Made by a program: the position numbers and the translations under genes
Assembly: GCA_023375785.1 (NCBI GenBank)
Contig: SZWC01007366.1
Coordinates: 84,975-116,990, forward strand
Source: Penium margaritaceum
Lineage: Eukaryota; Streptophyta; Zygnematophyceae; Desmidiales; Peniaceae
Direction of reading: 5' to 3'
DNA: 32,016 nucleotides
The notes under the pieces: generated by a model
What the model saw: the letters and a program-made list of their open reading frames with translations, nothing else
The model's database searches: none
Told to the model about the DNA's origin: nothing
In this document: positions 1 to 8,626 of the stretch, one piece after another
Layout of the letters: every line of letters begins with the position of its first letter
How positions within the stretch are numbered: the first letter of the stretch is position 1

Positions 1-1358
1 GCTGAGGTCATGCGGCCGACAGGGGCAAAGGTGTCAGTGTAATCAACTCCCTCAATCTGAGAGAACCCCTTGACGACCAAGCGGGCCTTGTAGCGTTCCA
101 GTGAGCCATCCGGCTTCACTTTCTTGCGAAAGACCCACTTGACCTGAATCGCCTTCCTCCCAGGGGGAAGGTCGACCAACTCGTAGACTCCGTGCTCTCG
201 GATAGCGCGAACCTCATCCTCGCAAACGGCTCGCCAGGCATCAGCATCCTACAATGAGAAAGCCTCCCTCAATGTGCCCGGGTCCGGCGCCATAGAGGGG
301 GAACTCTGCGTGGCAAGTGCACACGCCTCAGTGTCTGGCCTGACGGCCACAAGATCAGCTGCTGCGTCACATGCGATATGGAACTCGCGAGTGACCAGGT
401 CGTGCCCTATGGGGCACGCTGGGTGTACCTCTGAAAGCTTAGTGCGGACACTCAGGCCTAAGGCCTTTGTGCCTGGTTCACCGCTCGCGATGCTGCGAGA
501 GGAACGTCTTGGTCCGGAACCCGAGGCTCGCTGAGCTCCAGAATCCAGTGGTCGAAGGCGACCACCGGCCTCACGGGAGTAACCGGAGGTCGAGGGGCGC
601 ACCTCAGGCTCAGGAGCAGGTACGACCACAGGGACAGGTACGACCACAGCTGGTGAGGGCTGAGACGAGGCAGTCGGAGAAGCCGTGCGCGGAGATGCGT
701 GTGTGGGGGACACTGAGCTGGGGATGACAGCGGGCAAGGCTGGCCCAGACACTGAGACAGGAGTGTCAGCCGACGTAGAGACAGGAGTGGGCTGGGCTGG
801 GTGAGACGCCGGAACAGGGGTGCCTGTGGACACAGAGGGTGATGTAGGAGGAGGCGTGGGAGCAGTGGTACCTGTGGGGTGCGAAGCTGGCTGGACAGGC
901 GAGATCTCTGGACCAACGGCAATGATAGCCGGATCATCAAGTGCTGGACATCGAGAGGGGACTCGAGCGGACACAACAGCCTGGCGAGGAATGGTCGCTG
1001 GCGAAGAGCTCTCCCCCATCCGCCGAGGACCCTCATAGGAAGGGACATGAGCTGTAGAGAGCGCTGTGATCGAAGTCAGATCACGGTATGTGAGTGACTA
1101 AAAAAACAGCGCGTCACGGGACTCAATGACACGACGGCGAGTGGGGTCCCAAAAACGCCAGGCCTTCGACCGCGGGGAGATGCCGATGAAGGCACACAAG
1201 CGACCCCGAGGGGAGACCTTGGACCCCTGCTGGTCCTCGGTGTACCATACGGAGGCCAGGGATCCCCAGACGCGTGCGAGACGAAGATCGGCACGGTGGC
1301 CAAACCAGAGCTCGTACGGTGTAACATGATCCGGAAGCGGACCATGCGGGAGGCGGGT
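1..1358 (-). pseudogene. copia A integrase C-terminus, Pro/Ser/Thr linker and start of RT
   Basis: This continues the same frame. Up to about 1100 it holds the conserved integrase C-terminal block (KAWRFWDPTRRRVIESRDALFF). A spacer of about 220 residues rich in Pro, Ser, Thr and Val follows (about 430-1050), then the N-terminal RT block ([19 protein letters not shown], then [15 protein letters not shown] and TFAPVGR) up to the edge. Stops TAG 1098-1100 and TAG 249-251 both stand where element E has CAG (Gln), so each is a C-to-T change seen directly by comparison. The RT catalytic YVDD and RNase H lie outside the window. Confidence 0.87.
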
Positions 1359-2850
1359 CTAGACCCAAGTCATGTAGGCGAAGACCTGGAATGCGAAGGC
1401 CTCCGGGAGACCGCACTCAGACCGCATGGCGCGGACCGCATCCTCCATGGTGCGGTTCCAGCGCTCAGATACACCGTTCTGCTGTGGGGCAGCAGGAGCA
1501 GAGACCTGGTGAAAAATGCCGTGCTCAGCAAAGAAAGAGTCCAACTCGCCGAGGAACTCGCCGCCGTGATCCGAGCGAAAGGTATGTAGCGTGTGGCGAG
1601 ACTGACGCTCAGCCATCACGAGCCAGAGCCGAACCGCAAGGGCGGCGTCGCTCTTCTGACGCAGACTATAGACCCACCGCATCCGGGTGAAGTCATCAGT
1701 CAGCGTCAGAACATACCGGCCCCTCTCGGACAGCGACTCGACTGGGAGTGGACGGAGCAGGTCCAAGTGGACCAACTCGAGGGGCCTCAGCGCTCGGGAA
1801 CGCGAATCAGGGTAAGTGCACCGGTGCATCTTACCCTGAGCGCAAAAAAGACAGTCGGTCTTGGGTGGCTTCTCGAAAGAAGCCACGTCAAGACCAAGAG
1901 CGGGCTGTGTCCGGATGAGCTTCGACACAGTGTCGGAGCCCACGTGACAAAGACGTCGGTGAAGCAACCGCTGGTGTTCCGGGGATAGAACACCAGTGAC
2001 AAAAACGCGACCACAGGAGGAGGGAGAGCAAGGGGAGGAGGGCCGAGCAATGCGGTACAAGTCATCTACGACTGAAGCACGCAGGACAATGCTACGGGTG
2101 TCAAGAGCAGTCGCAGTCGCTGAATCAGCGGTATGCTCAACGGAGAGACCCATCAGAGTGTAGGCACGCACAGACAGCAGACTGAGCTCAAGATCAGGCA
2201 CAAACAGCACGTCAGAGAGATACAGGGGGCCAGACGGACCATCAAAGCATACAACCCCAACACCGTGAACCGGTAAGGACTGACCAGAACCTGTACGAAC
2301 AGAACGGACAGTCGTGACAGGACCAAGTACCACAAAGTCACTACAACGACACGTCATGTGGTGGGTGGCACTGGAATCGATGATCCAAGTGCCACCGGAG
2401 TCACGACTGGTGGACGTCACTGTACAACGAGCAATAGAACACTCGGCATCAGAGGGACGCTGAGCCGTCAGTGGGACGGAACGACATACATCACGAAGGT
2501 GAGACTCATGAATCCAGTCAGTGCAGTCAGGCCCATCATCATCACATGCGGACTGTGCTCCCCCACACGTGTCATCACGAGTCACGAGGACGGATGAACA
2601 AGCAGTCTGTGATCCACTCGACAATGACAACACACTCGCACCTCCCTGAAAGCGAAGCGCCAGAAGATGACGAAGCTCGGCGATGGTGCGGTCACGTGGG
2701 TCTGGATCACTGCTGCTCGCCGGTGAGGATGCAGGGACAGCTGCAGTCGTAGTCGCCGCGCGTCCAGAGGAGTGTGCGGTCGACGTGCCGGACGCGGTGC
2801 GAGCAGCATGGGCAGCCTGAAGTCCGCGAGTGATGCGCTCCCAGTCGAGC
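1359..2850 (-). pseudogene. copia A protease and integrase
   Basis: The segment is open to the TAG at 1359-1361. The aspartic protease motif is at about 2360-2390 and reads WIIDSSATHHMTC, with Ser where the family has Gly (DSGA), so activity is doubtful. The zinc-binding pre-integrase HHCC domain has LLHRRLCHVGSD and CLFCAQGK near 1820-1950. The DDE core follows: first Asp in VHLDLL (about 1763), second Asp in FRSDHGGEF (about 1571), Glu in QQNGVSERWN (about 1466). Protease would cut the polyprotein and integrase would insert the cDNA. The TAG at 1359 follows YMTWV; the related element D has Trp there, so TGG to TAG fits. About 160 residues separate the zinc knuckle and the protease motif. 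Confidence 0.88.
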
Positions 2851-4268
2851 GGCTGCTGGCACTCGGTATAGCGATGGCCACCTCCACAGTTGTAGCAGTG
2901 CACGGAACGGCCACTGCTACCACTGGATGACGAATGATGCTGACCCGATCCGCGCTTCCTATTCTTCTTCTTCCCCTGGGCAGCTGCTGCAACGCCCTAC
3001 GTCTGCCTGGGTGTAGACGGGGTCAAAGAGGAGGAGGAAGATGAGGTCGTGATGGAGGAAGGTGAGGGTGACTGCAGGAGGGAAGATGGTGGTGAGGCGA
3101 GGACTGCTGCAGCGAGGGTAGTCTCCTGATGTGCTACTGCTGCCTCGCGGGCCGACGTCACCTGGAGGAAAAGCGGATGGGCCCACGGGAGGAGCTGTAA
3201 GGTGGCAGAGAAAGGCTCGAGAGCAGCGTCGCTCTACCGTGTGAATATGTCGGTGTACTCCAGGTGAACTCCGAGCATCATCGTCCGAAGCGCCCACAGC
3301 TGTGTGCCCCCTGAGGTCCCCAGGCGCATGTAGATACACATGGCGCGTCGCCAGTAATCCGCTGCAGGCTCCGCTGGTCCATGACGGAGAGAATGGAAAG
3401 CACGAATGTGTGACGCACGCGTGGCGTGCGTCTCTGCAGCCAGTAGGGACAACGCCAGATCCCAGCCTCCACGAGGATCAGCTCCGGTGCCTGTGCCAGC
3501 CTCGCCGAGGAAGGGACGGAAGTCAACGACAGTCTCGCGTGGCATGGCGTAGAGAAGCCCTCGCATGGCCCGGGCTGCTGTCAGCACCTGTGCTGGATCT
3601 GTAGACTGGTATGGGCTGTGGTAGTAAGGCCACACTCCCTCAGAAGTGGCCCACACCTGAAACAGGATCCTCCAGCAGTCAAATCCATCCTCGCTGATGT
3701 ACCGTGGAGGTGGTGCCTCAAAGTCCTTTGGCTGCCGCTCCGTGGGGAGAGCAGCCGAAGGCTGAGGAGGGCGAGTGACGGCAAAAACTCCTGGAAGGGG
3801 GTGATCACTGGGGAAGTCAGGTGAAGATCATATCGGGGACACGGGTGGAGGTCGGATACCCGTCTGCAGCTGACGGAGGCGCTCCTGTAGAAGACGAATC
3901 TCCCGCTCCTGGGAGTCATCCTCAAAGCCTGGCATGAATGGCTCGTCATCAAGGAGGTCCGCAGGTGGTGGGGAGACCACACCAGGAGGTGAAGCAGGCG
4001 GGGCACCTGTCATGGGCACCTGAGCCGAGTGCTGGGTGGAGGCCGCAACGCCGGCAGCTCCCTCTGAAATCCGCGGAGGAGCCGTGGACTGAGCGCGCAG
4101 GAGCTCAGTCAGTGTGCGGATAGCGTCAGTCTGCTCTCGCTGCAAACGACGCATCTCCTCCTACTGGCTGCGCAGGTCCTCAATGGCCTGCGAGCGAGGG
4201 CTCAATACCCCTGAAGAAGAGGAGAAGGGATCACCTGGTCCCTTGTCCTTGTCGTCGAGCGAACTCAT
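2850..4268 (-). pseudogene. copia A gag (nucleocapsid part of gag-pol), four stop codons
   Basis: The ATG at 4268 opens a frame (MSSLDDKDKGPGDPF...) shared with pol downstream, as expected for a copia gag-pol fusion. A Gln/Arg-rich helical stretch lies near 4050-4150, and the structural gag region near 3240-3720 contains YYHSPYQSTDPAQVL and AADYWRRAMCIYMRLGTS. A basic patch (KKKNRKR) precedes a zinc knuckle at 2859-2897 with spacing CX2CX3HX4C, one residue shorter than the usual CX2CX4HX4C. In-frame stops are TAG 4161-4163, TGA 3828-3830, TAG 3234-3236 and TAG 2997-2999; each can be restored in principle by one C-to-T reversal (Gln or Arg codon). Gag would have formed the cytoplasmic particle and bound the RNA. 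Not functional as it stands. Confidence 0.82.
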
Positions 4269-4390
4269 GTCGCCGCTCACTATGGGACGACAGGTCAAGT
4301 TTGCCGGATTTCAAAACCGTCTGCGTTTCTTGGGGAGTTGAAACGCTGGCAACTTTTGACTTTTCGGTTGAAAATTTGGCTAAGTGTAAT

Positions 4391-4463
4391 GCTGATGTCA
4401 GCAAGTGGTTGCTGACGTCAGCACGACCTGATGACGTCAGCAACCAACAATGCTGACGTCAGC
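4391..4463. promoter_or_regulatory. cluster of TGACGTCA palindromes in the leader of A
   Basis: Three perfect TGACGTCA octamers (4413-4420, 4432-4439, 4454-4461) and one TGATGTCA variant (4393-4400) lie at 19-22 bp intervals, three of the four within a GCTGAYGTCAGC context. TGACGTCA is the CRE/as-1 type site bound by plant bZIP factors of the TGA group (established knowledge). The cluster sits downstream of the LTR, about 125-195 bp before the gag ATG, so a role as an internal enhancer of A is an inference. The variant differs by C-to-T. Confidence 0.5.
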
Positions 4464-4489
4464 TCGTCCCCTCCTTTTTTTTTTCTCTT

Positions 4490-5000
4490 GTCATGGTTCT
4501 GCCGCTACGCGGTGGCGCGCGGCAGCTCCGCGGAAGCTGCGCAGCAGCTTCCGCCCAGTTGCTGCTGCAGCTGTGCTGTCAGCTGGAGCAGCAGCTGCGT
4601 AGCTGCGTGTGCAGCGGTGGCAGCGGCAGCTGCGCTGCTGCTGCTGCTGCTGCGCGCGGCGGCTGCTGCTGCGCGCGGCGCTGCTGCTACGCGCTGCAGC
4701 TGCTGCTCGCTGCCGCCGCCGCGCGCTGCTGCTGGCTGCCGCCGCCGCGTGGTGCTACTGCTGCCACTGCTGCGCTGCTGCTGCCGCCGCGAATGGCGCT
4801 GCTGCTGCTGTGCCGCTGCCGCTGCTGCGCTGCTGCTGCCGACGCCGCTGCTGCGCTGCTGCTGCCGCCGCTGCTGCTACGCTGCTGTGGAGGCCGCTGC
4901 TGCTGCGCTGCTGCTGTGCGGCTGCCGCCGCCGCCTCTGCTGCTGCTGCTCTACTGCTGCGGCTGTGGGGGGAAGTGGCGGCTGCACGCACCGCAGCCGC
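4490..5000. repeat. GCN/CTG triplet-rich low-complexity leader of A
   Basis: About 500 bp of imperfect CTG, GCC and GCG triplets with runs such as (CTG)5-6 and repeated CGCGCGGC blocks. Every frame on both strands stays open because of composition: Cys/Ala/Leu on plus, Ala/Gln/Arg/Ser on minus. It lies between the PBS and gag, so it would be 5' untranslated leader of the minus-strand RNA (CAG/GCN sense). It could fold strongly. I do not call a protein here. Confidence 0.8.
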
Positions 5001-5190
5001 CACACACCTCTGCGTGGCGGTACGCGCTGCTGCTTCTGCCTCAGCAGCTACGATCTCACGTGGTGGGTGGAGTGTGTGGACGGCGAACGGCCGTCTCCAA
5101 CGGGTCCCAGAAGATCTGCTGCAGCGGTGACTCTCACTGCTGCTGCTCTGTTGCGTCTCTGCTGCGCAGCTCAGTGAGAACTGTCTCACT

Positions 5191-5202
5191 GCTCTGATAC
5201 CA
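5191..5202 (-). other. primer-binding site of element A (initiator Met-tRNA)
   Basis: On the minus strand this reads TGGTATCAGAGC, the classical plant copia PBS complementary to the 3' end of initiator Met-tRNA. It directly follows the LTR terminal CA with no spacer, which fixes the inner edge of the LTR. Confidence 0.93.
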
Positions 5203-5843
5203 TGAGATAGTGCGAAGAAGCTTCCTAGCAACACAGCCGCTGACCGGGCGTCAGTGCCTAGTCAGACGGTGACGACAGTCACAGGTCGTACACACAACGG
5301 CAAGAGTTTGGCTAGGAGACACAAGTCAAAGTGTCAGAATGCTTCAATATAGCATATGCAGAGAGGAATGACAACTGACAGGTCCAGGGTATAAATACCT
5401 GCCACGGCGCACGGCGGGTGTCGCACGCGGCAGTCCAAGAGCTGTCCTAAAACCGGCCCAAAACCAATGTTTTGGCCGTAACTCTGCGCACACATGTCAG
5501 AATCCTACGCCGTCTGAACCTAAACGTGCAGAATCAAAAGACGCACGCAATGACTGGTGACATGCATGCATCCATCGACTGACAGCGAGTATACAATGCA
5601 AAAACATGCAAATGGGCCTCATGCCCAGTCCACCGAAAGGCGCCTGCAAGACGTAGAAGGCACAGCAAGGAGTCCCGGTGACATCTGGGGCTCTGGAACA
5701 GTGGTCGGTCAGCTCCAGACGGGTAGTCCGCCGCCTGTCGTCGCGCCGGTGTCACCAGGGCCGCCTGCCTCAGGGATCTGCACGAGTATGGACACGGCCG
5801 AGTGGTCACAGTAAACTGTACAGGAACGGCACAAAGCACAACA
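5203..5843 (-). repeat. 5' LTR of copia element A (641 bp)
   Basis: On the minus strand it starts TGTTGTGC at 5843 and ends CTATCTCA at 5203, giving the canonical TG...CA ends. The inner edge is set by the PBS and the outer edge by comparison with the 641-bp LTR of element E (28453-29093), which aligns along its whole length. A TATTTATA box on the minus strand at 5390-5397 is a plausible core promoter, leaving about 190 bp for the transcribed R/U5. The matching box in the LTR of E is mutated. Confidence 0.9.
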
Positions 5844-6423
5844 CCCCCAGCTCTGTAGAGCTTGTTACTCAGTTCATCAGCCAATCAGAAAATAGCTGAT
5901 TTCAGGCTGGCAGGTTTTCTCGGTGAGGCCTGCCAGACGGTCGACAGCCCAAAACCCGGGCGTCGTCCGTTTTGCCTCAAAACTGGACCATACCATGATA
6001 CCGACGCTGCGAACGCAGCCATGCGGTCAGAATCTGCTAGAAAAATAGTAGCGAGGAGTTATGGCAGCCTGAACCCAGGCAGTGCCCACGATGGTTTATG
6101 CTGCCAATCAGGGCCATGCAACATGCAACTGGGACCCTAGGCAGCGCATGACGACGCAGGCACGACAGTACGTGCTGGACGCATGCAGACAGCGACTGCG
6201 GTGGCAGTGACTGCCGGCAGCGCGACCGCCGAGGAGGCCTGCCGATAGAGCTGAACACGTCGCCGGAGAGAGGGGGCTCCAGCGAACTGCGAGAAGACCT
6301 CAGCGTGCGTCGGCTCCACCGGACGACACTCCATCAGCGTCGAGTCTCGCCGTCAGTCATCTGCACGCCGATGTACACAAGCCGGGAGGACACAACAGAG
6401 CACAATGAGCGCAAAAACCAACA
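5844..6423 (-). repeat. 3' LTR of copia element B, interrupted by A
   Basis: On the minus strand a polypurine tract (6424-6432, ATGGGGGAG) is followed at 6423 by TGTTGG..., the pattern seen at the 3' LTRs of C and E here. The sequence continues as non-coding DNA to 5844, where the LTR of element A begins, so the remaining part of this LTR lies outside the window or is lost. Bases 6156-6423 are about 98% identical to 6434-6701 (six differences in 268 bp by eye, five of them transitions), which supports an LTR pair. Confidence 0.7.
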
Positions 6424-6432
6424 CTCCCCCAT
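6424..6432 (-). other. polypurine tract of element B
   Basis: ATGGGGGAG on the minus strand directly before TGTTGG. The same tract precedes the LTR of E (29094-29102) and, with three extra bases, that of C (7949-7958). It primes plus-strand DNA synthesis in LTR elements. It lies immediately beside the N at 6433, so the internal region that should precede it is absent. Confidence 0.72.
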
Positions 6433-6433
6433 N
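6433..6433. other. single-N assembly gap, probable missing interior of element B
   Basis: One N joins a polypurine tract plus LTR on the left to a second copy of the same LTR end on the right. A complete element would have several kilobases here. See findings. Confidence 0.7.
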
Positions 6434-6701
6434 GCAGGCACGACAGTACGTGCTGGACGCATGCAGACAGCGACTGCGGTGGCAGTGACTGCCGGCAGCG
6501 CGACCGCCGAGGAGGCCTGCCGATGGAGCTGAACACGTCGCCGGAGAGAGGGGGCTCCAGCGAACTGCGAGAAGACCTCAGCGTGTGTCGGCTCCACTGG
6601 ACGACACTCCATCAGTGTCGAGTCTCGCCGTCAGTCATCTGCACGCCGATGTACACAAGCCGGGAGGACACAAAGGAGCACAATGAGCGCAAAAACCAAC
6701 A
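6434..6701 (-). repeat. 5' LTR start of copia element B (268 bp seen)
   Basis: This is the second copy of 6156-6423. On the minus strand it begins TGTTGG at 6701, and the flank (CTCAAGTG on plus from 6702) differs from the polypurine tract beside the other copy, so this is the outer 5' end of the element. The copy stops at the N. A target-site duplication would be CTCAA at 6702-6706, but the partner site is not in the window. Confidence 0.65.
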
Positions 6702-7049
6702 CTCAAGTGTGTTTTGACTAGGGTTTTCCACATTTTGATAGGCTTTGCGTGCCGAGAAATAAGCAAAAACAAAGTCCTTATCTTATCAGTCGTGATTCTT
6801 GCAACGATTGGAAAACCCTTAGAGTCATGTAGTACTTGTAAAGTAGCTTCGTGCTTGTGGAACTACAGTCCCAATGTTGGACCGTGGAACATCCAGAAGG
6901 ATGCGAACTACATGCCCAAATCCCCAACCACAATCTTCTCCTAGGTTGGGACACATGTGGCACCCTCCTTCCATGGACAAGAAGGAAAAAGGGCCAGCCG
7001 TGGAGAAACCTTTGAAGAATTATTTAGCAGAGGTCGCATTCCTCAAGCC
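6702..7049. other. unassigned DNA, 348 bp
   Basis: AT-richer sequence between elements B and C. The plus frame from 6874 runs into the RT remnant of C, but its first 60 codons resemble no RT and are probably chance. I see no gene, repeat or clear motif. Confidence 0.5.
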
Positions 7050-7055
7050 TCGTCG

Positions 7056-7830
7056 TCAGCGACGGCTGAAACAGTCACCTCGCTCCTGGAACCAAGAGAT
7101 CACCTGCACGCCAAGACACGCTGGGTATGTTCAGAGTGATGCTGACCCATCCCTGTTCACCTCACAATCCCTAACACCACTCGCTCCCATCCTCGTCTAT
7201 GTGGACAATCTTCTGATCGCCTCTCCCGACCTAGGAGCAGTGAACGCTGCCAAGGCCGTTCTCTCCTTGGCCTACAAGATGAAAGATCTTGGTGAGGCCT
7301 CTGTTTTTCTAGGGATGGAGATCGTGCGTGACCGTGTCCGTCGCACACTCAGTGTCCATCAGGGACGTTACGCAGAGACTGTGGGGGCGCGCTTTGCCGA
7401 CCTCCTCGCTGCCATACGCACGGCCTCCACGCCCATGACCCCTAAGGGGCAGGCCGCCCTGAAGGTGGATGACCCAGCTGACATAGGGGAGCCAATTGAT
7501 GTGACCCTGTACCTGCAAGTCATCGGCTCGCTCATGTACTTGGCCACCATGACACGGCCCAACATTGCCTTCACTGTCAACCTGCTCGCCCAGTTCTCGC
7601 AGGCTCTGCGCCAGCAAACACTGGAGGCCGCAGTCCGGTGTGTGCGCTGCATTCTGTCCACCGCACATCTCGGCCTGTGCTTTTGCGAGCACGTGTCAGT
7701 TGTGCTTGAAGCGTACACAAACAGTGACTGGGCGTGGAGTCCAGATGGCAAGAGCCGCACAAGGCTCTGGGTCGTTTGAAGTTTCATGGGGCCACTCGTT
7801 CCGTTGGACTCTGCTCCATCCCTATTGCAG
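7056..7830 (+). pseudogene. copia C reverse transcriptase C-terminal half with RNase H scar
   Basis: The frame holds LKQSPRSWNQEIT, the palm block ILVYVDNLLIASPD, YKMKDLGEASVFLGMEI, IGSLMYLATMTRPNIAF and SDWAWSPDGKSRT, in the usual copia order. The catalytic YVDD (7198-7209) reads YVDN, a G-to-A change that removes the second Asp. After KSRT the frame ends at a TGA at 7777-7779. A few bases later, in another frame, RSVGLCSIPIAG matches the tail of the pol of E (RSVGLRPVRDSG). So most of RNase H, roughly 130 codons, is deleted. Not functional. Confidence 0.85.
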
Positions 7831-7948
7831 GTTGATTCCTCATGTGCCACCTTGCATGTGTTGTACCTCCTGCCTGCAATGGCCGTGCGTTTCCTGCTCT
7901 GTACAACGTTAGTGTCTGCATGTGCATGGACGTGTTTCGCCCTCCGGT

Positions 7949-7958
7949 CATGGGGGAG
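7949..7958 (+). other. polypurine tract of element C
   Basis: CATGGGGGAG, followed by TAT and then TGTTGTG, the presumed LTR start at 7962. The three extra bases compared with B and E may be a small insertion. Confidence 0.7.
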
Positions 7959-7961
7959 TAT

Positions 7962-8489
7962 TGTTGTGTGTGTCGTACACAGCTTACTTCGACCCCTTGA
8001 CTCATGTCCATTCACGTGCAGATCCCTGAGACTGGCGACGGTGGCAGAAGGCTGGCGGCCGGCGGCGACGGGCGCCCACAAGACTTTCGTATCTTTTATA
8101 CTCATGTTGTGTCACAGCACGTAGACGTGCAGCCTATCAGGACGTAGATCTCGTTGATACGACCGTCCTGGTTCAAACGACTCGTCGTTCTAACGTGTCT
8201 GCAGGGAATTATGGCCAAAACTGTGTGTTTGTCACGGTTTGGTCCTGCTAGAAAATAGCGCCCTTATGCGCCGCGTGTGTGTGCACTAGGTCCCTGACAC
8301 TATTTAGGTTGCTCAGACCTCAGTTGTCATTTCTCTCTGCACAATTTGACATTTGCAGCTTCTGACACTTGTACTTGTGTCCCTAGCCCGCCCCTTGTTG
8401 TTCTCACCTCCACTTGTATGTACTCGTGAGTTAGCTGGTCGGCTTGTACTGCCACTCCAGCGACAGCAAAGCTAGGAAGCTGTCTCACA
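7962..8489 (+). repeat. 3' LTR of copia element C (about 528 bp)
   Basis: Begins TGTTGTGTG and ends near CTGTCTCACA by alignment to the LTR end of A (GGAAGCTTCTTCGCACTATCTCA compared piecewise). Shared blocks run in the same order through the LTR. A TTTATACT near 8094-8101 may be a TATA remnant. The end coordinate is uncertain by about 10 bp. Confidence 0.68.
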
Positions 8490-8626
8490 TAAAGAAGTGA
8501 CTTGCAGCCGCTCCCGATGCCAGCCACACACTCGAATGCAGTGGCATCTGGCATGAAATATGAGGCATCGTCTTACTTCATGCAGCCATCGAGTTGGAGC
8601 GGCTAGGATAACGTGCTTTCGGTTGG
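8490..8626. other. unassigned DNA between element C and the transposase remnant
   Basis: I see no coding or repeat structure in this short stretch, except that GATGCCAG...CTGGCATGA forms a loose inverted repeat near 8516-8556. Confidence 0.35.

Larger units (their letters stand above)
1..5843 (-). mobile_element. Ty1/copia LTR retrotransposon A, 5' part
   Basis: Read on the minus strand the order is 5' LTR (5843-5203), Met-tRNA primer-binding site (5202-5191), a leader of about 920 bp, then gag, zinc knuckle, protease, integrase, a Pro/Ser-rich linker and the start of RT, which is cut by the window edge. The order integrase before RT is diagnostic of Ty1/copia. Coding is one frame from ATG 4268 to base 1, broken by seven stop codons and no frameshift that I can see. 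Element E (28453-32016) is a second copy of the same family in the same orientation, with an LTR of the same length. The right end of the LTR abuts LTR sequence of element B, so A inserted into B. Only one LTR is present, so target-site duplication and age cannot be read. Confidence 0.93.
7050..8489 (+). mobile_element. copia element C, 5'-truncated 3' end
   Basis: Plus-strand remnant running from mid-RT through a shortened RNase H region, a polypurine tract and a 3' LTR. Everything upstream of RT motif LKQSPRSW is missing. The LTR shares several blocks with the LTR of A (for example GTGCAGATCCCTGAG, CAGTTGTCATT, GCTAGGAAGC), so C belongs to a related family in the opposite orientation. Confidence 0.82.

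Noticed and set aside
458..1048. A 196-codon Leu/Pro-rich minus-strand frame, and its twin at 30633-31142
   Set aside because: Alternative frame of the Pro/Ser-rich linkers of A and E; the motif-bearing frame is the other one.
4431..5177. A 248-codon Cys/Ala/Leu-rich plus-strand frame and overlapping frames
   Set aside because: All frames on both strands are open because of CTG/GCN triplet composition; the region is the leader of a minus-strand element.
5191..5202. A tRNA gene suggested by TGGTATCAGAGC here and at 20307-20318
   Set aside because: Only 12 bases match and they abut LTR ends; they are primer-binding sites.
6156..6701. A simple assembly duplication around the N at 6433
   Set aside because: The two copies end in different flanks and differ at about 2%, unlike the gap duplication at 21138-21557; an LTR pair fits better.
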